From Streptomyces lonarensis (GTDB taxonomy: Bacteria > Actinomycetota > Actinomycetes > Streptomycetales > Streptomycetaceae): a DNA stretch of 54,951 bases. The DNA lies in NCBI RefSeq assembly GCF_012033735.1, contig NZ_JAAVJD010000008.1, forward strand, positions 1 through 54,951. Direction: 5' to 3'. The notes beneath the pieces are model-generated. The model had not been told where the DNA came from and did not search any database. It saw nothing but the letters and a program-made list of their open reading frames with translations. Positions 7,440-14,642 of the stretch are shown piece after piece; position 1 is the stretch's first letter; each line of letters begins with the position of its first letter. The position numbers and the translations under genes were made by a program.

Positions 7440-8116
7440 TGACGACGCCGGAGCCCGCCGGGACGGGACAGCCGCGGATCGACCTCGCGCGCGGCCGGGT
7501 GCTGCTGGCAGCGACCGGCAGCATCACCGTTGTGGGCCTGCCTGAGTGGATCTCCATGCTGCGCGCCCGCTTCGGCTGGACCGTGCGGGTGTGTCTGACC
7601 CACTCGGCGGACCAGCTGGTCTCTCGGCGGGCTCTGGCGGCCGTGTCCGGTTCCCCCGTGGACGGCCCCTCCTGGGAGACCGAGCGCGGGGTGGTCCCCC
7701 ATCAGGAGCTGGCCGCCTGGCCGGATCTGGTGATCGTCGCCCCTGCTTCCCTGAACTTCCTCGCCAAACTGGCCCACGGCATGGCTGACAGCCTGGCGCT
7801 GACCGCGGTGCTCTCGACCCGGGCCCCGGTGGTGATCGCGCCGAGCCTGCCGGAGGCCGCCGCGGTACGGCCCTCGGTGCAGCGCAACCTCGCGCTGCTG
7901 GCTGAGGACGGCCACCGGGTGGTGCCGATGGAGCCCGCCTACTCGGTGCACCAGCAGGCCATGATCGCCACGGGGATGCCGCGCTGGCCCGCCATTCTCA
8001 GACATGCCGCCGCGGCGGTCGCCGACCGCGGCACGGGCACGGTCACCACTGCAGCCTCCTCCGGTGGCACCGGCCCGGTGACCGGGTCCGCTTCCGGGGA
8101 GGCGGTCCTGCGATGA
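7439..8116 (+). CDS. LanD-type flavoprotein (peptidyl-cysteine decarboxylase family)
   Basis: This 225-residue protein belongs to the HFCD flavoprotein fold (EpiD, MrsD, phosphopantothenoylcysteine decarboxylase). It opens with RVLLAATGSITVV and carries the conserved VIVAPASLNFLAKLAHGMADSLA, where PAS and the following helix bind FMN. LanD enzymes oxidatively decarboxylate a C-terminal Cys to an enethiol that cyclises into AviCys or, in class III peptides, avionin. The plus-strand precursors do not end in Cys, but the class III precursor at 14370-14501 does, so that peptide is the more logical substrate. The start overlaps the precursor 2 stop, and the stop overlaps the ABC gene start (ATGA). 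The last 25 residues are a Ser/Gly/Thr-rich linker. Confidence 0.85.
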   Translation: MTTPEPAGTGQPRIDLARGRVLLAATGSITVVGLPEWISMLRARFGWTVRVCLTHSADQLVSRRALAAVSGSPVDGPSWETERGVVPHQELAAWPDLVIVAPASLNFLAKLAHGMADSLALTAVLSTRAPVVIAPSLPEAAAVRPSVQRNLALLAEDGHRVVPMEPAYSVHQQAMIATGMPRWPAILRHAAAAVADRGTGTVTTAASSGGTGPVTGSASGEAVLR

Positions 8117-9966
8117 CCGCCCGTCAGTCCGCTGCCGAAGGGGTCGCCGGGCCGCCACCGGTCACCGCGAATGCCCTACTGAGCGGCGGCGCCCGCCAGG
8201 CGCGCGGCAGGCTCCTGCTCCTCACCGTGCTGATGCTGGTCCGCGGCGGCCTGGCGCTGGCCGCCCCGGCGCTGCTGGCCACGGCTGTCGATGCGATGCT
8301 GACCGGCGGTTCGCTGCGGCCGGCACTGCTGTGCGGCGCCGTGCTGGTCGGCGGCGCCGTGTTGGAAACGCTTCTCAGTCCCCTGGCGGCCACCGCCTCC
8401 GCACGCGGCACCCGCTGGCTGCGGTTGCGCGCCATGCGGCACTTCCTCGGCCTCGGGGCCCGGCCCCCGCTGCAGGAGGGCGAGGCGGTCACCCATCTCA
8501 CTCAAGCCGCGCCGCAGGCCGGGTCGTTGCCGGTTTCCGCGGTCAGTTGGGCGGTCAGCCTCTCTGGTGCTCTCGGCGGCTTCGTGGCGCTCTGGCTGAT
8601 CGACTGGCAGGTCGGCCTCGCCTTCACCGTGGCGGTGCCCGTGGTGGTGCTGCTCGCCAAGCTCTTCGTCGGCCGGGCGGTCCGGGCGCACGACGCCTAT
8701 CTCGCTGCTCAGGCAGGCATCGCCACCCGGCTGATGACCGCGCTGTCCGGAGCCCGTACGATCCGCGCCTGCGGCACCCTGCAGGCCGAGAACGAGCGGG
8801 TGCTCGCCCCGCTCGCCGACGTCTCCGCAGCCGGGCGGCGGATGTGGGGGCTCCAGCGGAACGTGGTCTGGCAGCTGACGCTGCTCGCCTCGCTGACCGA
8901 GGCGACCGTCCTGGCAGTGGCCGGCCTGGGGGTGGTCCACGGCCGGGTCTCCCCCGGCGCGATGCTCGCCGTCATCGGCTACCTCGCCCTGGCGTTCCAG
9001 GGCGTTCAGCAGATCGAGGGCCTCTACGGGCTGGCCATGGCGCGCTCCGCCGCCGGACGGATCGCGCGGGCGCTCTCGGCTCCCGCGGTCGACTATGGCG
9101 ACCGCCCGGTGCCGGCCGGGCCCGGAGCCCTGAGCCTGCGCAGCGTCACCGTCCTGGCCGCGGGGCAACGGACCGCGGCTGGGGAAGGCGGCGGCTCGGA
9201 CAGTGGGGAGGCCACGGACGCGGGCTCCGGGAACGGCGCGCCGCTGCTCGACCGACTGGATCTGGAGATCCCCGGCGGCAGCGCCGTCGGCCTCGTCGGG
9301 CTGACCGGCTCCGGCAAGAGCCTGCTGGCCCGGCTACCGGGCCGGCTGACCGATCCCGATGCCGGAGAGGTGCTGCTGGACGGCGTGCCGGTCCGGGAAC
9401 TGAGCCGGGCAGCGCTGCGTTCCGCGGTCACCTACGCCTTCGAGGAGCCGCGGCTGGTCGGCGCCACCCTCGCCGACGCCCTCGGCTACGGCGCGCAGGA
9501 GGGCAGCGGGCGGACGCCGGATGTCCGCGCGGCCGCCGTCGCCGCCCGGGCCGATCGCTTCGTACGGCTGCTGCCGGAGGGCTACGACACCCCGCTCGCC
9601 GACGCTCCCATGTCCGGCGGTGAACGCCAGAGGCTGGGGCTGGCCCGCACCCTGGCCCGGGACGCCCGGGTCTATGTGCTGGACGACGCGACGTCCGGGC
9701 TGGACACCGTCACCGAGGCCGAGGTGAGCGCCGCCCTCACCTCTGCGTTGGCCGGCCGGACCCGGCTGGTGGTCGCCCGGCGGGTTGCCACCGCGGCCCG
9801 CTGCGATCTGGTGGCCTGGCTGGCGGACGGCAGAGTCCGGGAGCTGGCGCCGCACCGGGAGCTGTGGCGCCACGCGGAGTACCGCGCGGTGTTCGGCGCC
9901 GGAGAGGGCGACGCCGCCGAGAACGCACCGACCACCGGGGAGGAGGCGGCGTGTCCCGCGCGCTGA
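8113..9966 (+). CDS. ABC exporter, fused membrane and ATPase domains (RamA/AmfA-like)
   Basis: The 617-residue half-transporter has about six membrane helices in residues 30-300 (LLLLTVLMLVRGGLALAAPALL onward). The ATPase domain has Walker A GLTGSGKS, signature MSGGERQRLGLART and Walker B VYVLDDATS. The helix following the P-loop and the Q-loop are degenerate (YAFEEPRL in place of YVPQ). It forms a translationally coupled pair with the next gene, the arrangement seen in ram/amf lanthipeptide clusters where the two half-transporters probably work as a heterodimer. No N-terminal C39 peptidase is present, so it does not cleave the leader itself. The ATG overlaps the LanD stop. Confidence 0.88.
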   Translation: MTARQSAAEGVAGPPPVTANALLSGGARQARGRLLLLTVLMLVRGGLALAAPALLATAVDAMLTGGSLRPALLCGAVLVGGAVLETLLSPLAATASARGTRWLRLRAMRHFLGLGARPPLQEGEAVTHLTQAAPQAGSLPVSAVSWAVSLSGALGGFVALWLIDWQVGLAFTVAVPVVVLLAKLFVGRAVRAHDAYLAAQAGIATRLMTALSGARTIRACGTLQAENERVLAPLADVSAAGRRMWGLQRNVVWQLTLLASLTEATVLAVAGLGVVHGRVSPGAMLAVIGYLALAFQGVQQIEGLYGLAMARSAAGRIARALSAPAVDYGDRPVPAGPGALSLRSVTVLAAGQRTAAGEGGGSDSGEATDAGSGNGAPLLDRLDLEIPGGSAVGLVGLTGSGKSLLARLPGRLTDPDAGEVLLDGVPVRELSRAALRSAVTYAFEEPRLVGATLADALGYGAQEGSGRTPDVRAAAVAARADRFVRLLPEGYDTPLADAPMSGGERQRLGLARTLARDARVYVLDDATSGLDTVTEAEVSAALTSALAGRTRLVVARRVATAARCDLVAWLADGRVRELAPHRELWRHAEYRAVFGAGEGDAAENAPTTGEEAACPAR

Positions 9967-11765
9967 CCGAGGAGATACCGGCCGGACCCGCCCTGCGGCT
10001 GCTCCGCGACGGATTGCGCGGCAGCGCCCCGCAGCTGCGCCGCGCCGCCGCGTGGTCGTTGCTGGAGGCAGCGCCCGCCGCGGCGGCGGGTGCCGTGGTC
10101 GCGACAGCGCTGGACCGCGGGTTCCTCGCCGGCGACGCCGGCGTCGGCCTCGCCTGGCTCGCCCTGCTGGTGGTCCTCTACACGCTGCGGGCCCTGGCCG
10201 AGCGCGCCGTCTTCGGCCCGCTGGCGGAGACAGTCGAGCCGCTGCGCGACGTGCTGGTCCGCCGGGTCGTCCACGGCTCCCTCCACCACGCGGTGCACCG
10301 GACCCGGCTGGTGGACGCCGCAGGGGTCTCCCGGCTCACCACCCAGTGCGACGGTGTGCGAGGCATCACCGGAGCGCTGCTGCGCACCGCCCGGCCACTG
10401 GTGGTCACCCTGTTCGCCGCCTCGGCCGGACTCGCGGCGCTGGAGCCGGTGTTGGCCGCGATCGTGATGCCGCCGCTGGTGCTGTCGGTGGGACTCTTCC
10501 TTCTGGTCATGCGCTCGCTGCTGCGGCGGCGGCTCGCTCTGCTGCTCGCCGAGGAGGGCCTCGCGGCCACGGGAGGCGAGGTGCTGACGGCCGGCCGCGA
10601 CATCACGGCACTCGGCGCGGAGGAACGGGCGCAGGCCGAGGTGGCCGGTGCCGCCGACGCGGCGCTGCGCGCCTCGGTCACGGTCGCGTGGGGGGAAGCG
10701 CTGCGGCTGCCGGTGCTGCTGCTCGGCGGCTACCTGCCGATGGTTGCGCTGCTGCTGGCCGGCCCGTCACTGGTCGGTCAGGGCACCGTCACGGGCGGCG
10801 CGATGGTCGGGGCGGTGGTCTATCTGACCTCCTATCTGATTCCGGCGCTGCGCATGATGACCGGTACGGTCGCCGGGTACTGGTGCCAGATGCGGGTGCT
10901 GCTGGCCCGGCTGGCGCTTGCCACGGCCGTTCCGTCGCCGCCCGCTGCGGAGCCCACCGCGGCGGCCGCGCCGCCCGACGGGCACGGCCTGGAGGTCCGC
11001 GAGCTGACGTTCCGGTACGGTCCGCACGCCGATCCGGTGCTGCGGGAGTTGGATCTGCGGATACCCGAGGGCGGTCATCTGGCGATCGTGGGCCCCAGCG
11101 GCGTCGGCAAGTCGACGCTCGCGGGTCTCCTTTCCGGGCTGGAGCGGCCGGGGGGCGGCCGGGTGCTGCTCGGCGGCCGGCCGGTGACGGACCTGCCGGA
11201 GGCACTGCGCTGCCGGTTGGTCGCGCTGGTACCGCAGGAGGCGTACGTCTTCCCGGGAACGCTGCGGGAGAACCTCGGATACCTGGTGCCCGGTGCGGAG
11301 GACGCGCGGCTGGAGCGGAGTGTGGCGGCGGTCGGTGCGCAGGCGCTGGTGCACCGGCTGGGCGGGCTGGACGCCGAGCTGGCGGACCCGGCCGGTGAAC
11401 TCTCCGGTGGGGAGCGGCAGCTGATCGCCCTGGCTCGGGTGCACGCCTCGCCGGCCCTGGTGGTGGTGCTGGACGAGGCCACCAGCCAGCTGGACATGGG
11501 GGCGGAGGCACTGGCCGAGCGTGCGTTCGCGGAGCGGCCCGGCACCTTGGTGGTGGTCGCGCACCGGTTGAGCACGGCTGTTCGGGCGCGGCGGGTGCTG
11601 CTGCTCGACGGTGACCGGCCGGTGAGCGGCACGCACGCCGAACTGCTCGGCGCCAGCCCGTCGTACGCGGCGCTGGTCGGTCACTGGAACGCCGGGGCGG
11701 CGCAGGAGCCGACGGTGTCGCGGACCGGGCCCGCCGGGCGAACGGCCGACCCGGCGCACGCCTAG
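9951..11765 (+). CDS. ABC exporter, second half of pair (RamB/AmfB-like)
   Basis: The GTG at 9951 is preceded by GGGGAGGAGG and lies inside the end of the upstream transporter gene, so the pair is co-translated. The 604-residue product has a transmembrane domain over about residues 30-330. The ATPase has Walker A GPSGVGKST, VPQEAYVFPGTLRENL (Q-loop), signature LSGGERQLIALARV, Walker B LVVVLDEATS and switch His in VVAHRLS. These motifs are complete, whereas the partner has a degenerate Q-loop, which suits an asymmetric heterodimer. It likely exports one or more of the lanthipeptides. It converges on the LuxR-type gene, 96 bases away. Confidence 0.88.
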   Translation: MSRALTEEIPAGPALRLLRDGLRGSAPQLRRAAAWSLLEAAPAAAAGAVVATALDRGFLAGDAGVGLAWLALLVVLYTLRALAERAVFGPLAETVEPLRDVLVRRVVHGSLHHAVHRTRLVDAAGVSRLTTQCDGVRGITGALLRTARPLVVTLFAASAGLAALEPVLAAIVMPPLVLSVGLFLLVMRSLLRRRLALLLAEEGLAATGGEVLTAGRDITALGAEERAQAEVAGAADAALRASVTVAWGEALRLPVLLLGGYLPMVALLLAGPSLVGQGTVTGGAMVGAVVYLTSYLIPALRMMTGTVAGYWCQMRVLLARLALATAVPSPPAAEPTAAAAPPDGHGLEVRELTFRYGPHADPVLRELDLRIPEGGHLAIVGPSGVGKSTLAGLLSGLERPGGGRVLLGGRPVTDLPEALRCRLVALVPQEAYVFPGTLRENLGYLVPGAEDARLERSVAAVGAQALVHRLGGLDAELADPAGELSGGERQLIALARVHASPALVVVLDEATSQLDMGAEALAERAFAERPGTLVVVAHRLSTAVRARRVLLLDGDRPVSGTHAELLGASPSYAALVGHWNAGAAQEPTVSRTGPAGRTADPAHA

Positions 11766-11861
11766 CGGGGGCGCGCCGGGTCGCCGCGGTCGGGGTGGTG
11801 GAGACGGCGCCGATGTCGCTCGTGGGGGTGGGCGATGAGCGGCTTGTTGGGCCGCGTGCGG

Positions 11862-14222
11862 TCAGCGCACTGCGGCGAGCACGGCGGTCAGCTCGGCGCG
11901 GGAGCGGACGCCGGCCTTGCGGAAGATGCGGGTGAGGTGCGTCTCGACCGTCTTGACCGAGACGAACAGCGCTGCGGCGATCTCTCGGTTGGGCAAGCCT
12001 TGTCGGACCAGGTCGGTGATCTCCTGCTCCCGGCCGGAGAGCTCCGGTCCGCGGCGCCGGCGGCGGGCGCCGAGGGCGCGCTGGCGGTCGGCGGCCAGTC
12101 GGGTGAGCCAGGGGGAGCCGGTCCGCTCGGCGAGGGACTTCGCGCGGTGCGTCTCGCGTTCCGCGTCCGCCGGCCGGTCCGCGGCCAGGTGGGCACGGGC
12201 CCGTAGCAGGCGGGCGGCGCACTCCAGCAGCACTGCGCCTCCGGCCGCGTACCGGTCGCTCTCGTGCGGTCCGGGCGTGTGCTCCTCCGGTCCGCCCGGT
12301 GCGGCGAGCGCTTCGGCGAGGCGGATCAGAGCGGCCGTCTCCGGTCCGCACCGGTGGTCGTGGGTGGCCTGGCCCGCACCGGGGCCGCGCGTCCACCGTG
12401 CGGCGAGGAGCTCCAGGTCGTGGGCGGATACTGCGAGGTCGGGTCGGTCCACGTCGAAGGCGGCCAGGCCGGCGGTCCGGGCGGCGGCGACAGCGTCCGC
12501 CGGTCGGCCGAGGCCGAGCAGCACTCGACCGCGGGCGGTCAGCAGCATCGGCAGGCGGCCGCTGCGGCCGCACCGTTCGGCGGCCCGCACCGCGCGGCCG
12601 AGAAGGCGCTCGGCGTCGGCCCACCGTTGCTCGTGCAGCCAGGCACGGGCAAGCCGTTCCGCGGTGTCCAGGCGGGCGGCGAGCGCCGCGTCGCCGAGCC
12701 GCTCCAGCAGCTGCCCGGCGCGGTGGGCCGCGTCCGGCGCGGGCTCTCCGGCCAGCGCGGCGGCCAGTGCCTCGCTGGCGGCGGTGTCCAGACATGGGCC
12801 GGGCGGTTCGGTGTGCGGACCGTTCGGCAGCAGTGCGGTGACCGCGGCGCAGTCGCCACGTTCGGCGGCGAGAGCTGCGAGCGGTGCGTCCAGGGCACCG
12901 GCGGGCAGCACGGGTTGCTCGGCCTCCAGGAGCGCGCGGGCCTCCGGGCCGTGGCCGGCTCCTTGCTCCAGTGCGGCGTGCAGGGTGACCACCTCGGCCC
13001 AGCTCGCGGGGTCCGCCTCCACCAGCAGCACTCTCAGTTCCGGGAGGAGTTCGCGGCATACCCGAAGGCGGCCGACGCGTTCCGCGGCGCGGTAGCGGTC
13101 GAGCAGCACGGCGCGACGGGCCGCTGCGTCGCCTGACCCGGGGGCGATCCGGTGCGCGGCGTCCAGCCAGCGTGCGGCACGGGTGGGGGCGACGGGGAGG
13201 TCGTGGTCGGCGGCCGCGCGCAGTACGGCGACTGCCGCGTGGTCACCGGGGGTGGCCGAGCGGGCCAGGTGCGGGGCACGGTCGGTGGGTGTGGCGCCTG
13301 CGCCGAGCAGGGCGTCGGCCGCTCGGGCGTGTGCGGCGAGGCGCCAGCCGGGCGGGGTCCGGGCGTGGATGACCGCGCCGAGGAGCGTGTGGCGGAAGCG
13401 GAAGCAGGGCCCGTCGGCCTCGGCACGGACGATGTCCAGGGCGGCGAGGGCGTCGAGCTCGCCGAGGACCGCCTCGGTGTCCCGGCCGCACACTGCGGCG
13501 GTGACGGCGGGGTCGAAAGTGTCACCGACAACGGCCGCGGCGCGGGCCACGGCGAGCTGAGCCGCACTCAACTGGGCGAGTTCACGGCGCAGTGCGGTTC
13601 CCGGGTCGGCGGGAAGGGGGCCGCGGAAGCGTCCGGTCTGGGTGAGCTCGCGGAGTTCGGCGTCGGGAAGTCCGGTGAGCAGCGGCAGCCAGCCGGGGAC
13701 GCCCCCGGTTAGCCGGTAGAGCCGTTCGCGGCGCGGATCGGAGGTGGCGGCCGGCAGGAGCGGGTCGAACTCTGCGGGGCTCAGCGGTCCGAGGGTGATC
13801 CGCTCGGTGTGCCAGGCCGGGTCGGCCGCGGTCAGCGCGAGGGTGTGACGGGCGGTCAGCTGGCGGGGACGGACGGCGCAGGCGACCACCGTGGGCACAG
13901 TGGGGCTGCGGTCGAGCAGCCGGTGCACCGGGTCCCAGGAGGCACCGGCCAAGCGGTGCAGGTCGTCGAGGCAGTTGAGGACGCCGGGCACGGCGCCGGC
14001 GGGACGCCGCACCGCCCGCAGGCCGCGGTGGCCGGCGCGGGCGGCGAGTCCGTCCAGCAGCCGGGTCTTGCCGAGACCGGGGTCGCCGGCGATCTCCAGC
14101 AGGACCGAGCCGCCGTTCCGCTGTGCGGCAGCAAGGGTGTCCAGTACGGCCTCGGGGCGGGGGTCCGCAGGGTCCGCGCCGCGGGCGCGGACGGCTCGGA
14201 CGGCCTGCCGGGGACGGTCCAC
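11862..14222 (-). CDS. LAL-family LuxR transcriptional regulator
   Basis: The 786-residue protein has an N-terminal STAND/AAA ATPase with Walker A IAGDPGLGKTRLL and Walker B-like LNCLDDLHRL. A long helical TPR-like middle follows, with a C-terminal GerE/LuxR helix-turn-helix LSGREQEITDLVRQGLPNREIA and FVSVKTVETHLTRIF. Large ATP-binding LuxR (LAL) proteins usually activate antibiotic clusters when an inducer binds. The GTG at 14222 is chosen because GGAGAGG lies eight bases before it; a GTG at 14240 is in frame but has no site. It lies 147 bases downstream of the class III precursor on the same strand and is the obvious cluster regulator. The CAGCTGA repeats at 17264-17387 are candidate targets. 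Confidence 0.88.
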   Translation of the reverse strand: MDRPRQAVRAVRARGADPADPRPEAVLDTLAAAQRNGGSVLLEIAGDPGLGKTRLLDGLAARAGHRGLRAVRRPAGAVPGVLNCLDDLHRLAGASWDPVHRLLDRSPTVPTVVACAVRPRQLTARHTLALTAADPAWHTERITLGPLSPAEFDPLLPAATSDPRRERLYRLTGGVPGWLPLLTGLPDAELRELTQTGRFRGPLPADPGTALRRELAQLSAAQLAVARAAAVVGDTFDPAVTAAVCGRDTEAVLGELDALAALDIVRAEADGPCFRFRHTLLGAVIHARTPPGWRLAAHARAADALLGAGATPTDRAPHLARSATPGDHAAVAVLRAAADHDLPVAPTRAARWLDAAHRIAPGSGDAAARRAVLLDRYRAAERVGRLRVCRELLPELRVLLVEADPASWAEVVTLHAALEQGAGHGPEARALLEAEQPVLPAGALDAPLAALAAERGDCAAVTALLPNGPHTEPPGPCLDTAASEALAAALAGEPAPDAAHRAGQLLERLGDAALAARLDTAERLARAWLHEQRWADAERLLGRAVRAAERCGRSGRLPMLLTARGRVLLGLGRPADAVAAARTAGLAAFDVDRPDLAVSAHDLELLAARWTRGPGAGQATHDHRCGPETAALIRLAEALAAPGGPEEHTPGPHESDRYAAGGAVLLECAARLLRARAHLAADRPADAERETHRAKSLAERTGSPWLTRLAADRQRALGARRRRRGPELSGREQEITDLVRQGLPNREIAAALFVSVKTVETHLTRIFRKAGVRSRAELTAVLAAVR

Positions 14223-14369
14223 GGGTACTGCCTCTCCCACTGCTGCTCCTCCCCGTCCGCGCGGGGCGCGGCCGCTGCGTTCTGACCGGCCGGCCGGGGG
14301 CCGTCGGGCGGGTGCGTCGCTGCCGGCGGTCCCGGGCGGCGGCGTACCGCCGCCCGGGGCCGCAGGGTT

Positions 14370-14501
14370 TCAGCAGGCGACGAAGCTCCAGTCGCTGGCG
14401 CACTGGAACAGGCTCACGGAGCTGCCGCCGAGGCCGGGCTGGGTCTCGTTGTGCTGCTCGACCATGTCCTGCAGGGCGAGAACGGTGTTCTGGGCCTCCA
14501 T
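14370..14501 (-). CDS. Class III lanthipeptide precursor with two SxxSxxxC motifs, 43 aa
   Basis: ATG at 14501 follows GAGGAGAGG. The leader contains TVLALQDMVEQ, matching the LxLQ recognition element of class III leaders (SapB precursor has LFDLQSM). The core GGSSVSLFQCASDWSFVAC holds two exact labionin motifs: Ser27-x-x-Ser30-x-x-x-Cys34 and Ser36-x-x-Ser39-x-x-x-Cys43. The layout resembles SapB and labyrinthopeptins. Cys43 is the last residue, so decarboxylation by the LanD-type enzyme at 7439 could turn the second ring into avionin. The gene lies 141 bases downstream of its LanKC synthetase on the same strand. Confidence 0.92.
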   Translation of the reverse strand: MEAQNTVLALQDMVEQHNETQPGLGGSSVSLFQCASDWSFVAC

Positions 14502-14642
14502 GGGCCTCTCCTCTCGTCACCGGCGCGGTCGTTCCGCGCCGGACCTGTGGGGAACTGCCGGGGGACGGGTGGGGACCACCGCGTCTCCCGGACACTCGAG
14601 GGGCCGGGGCCGTCCCGCGCAACGGCGCGGCGCCCGGCGATT

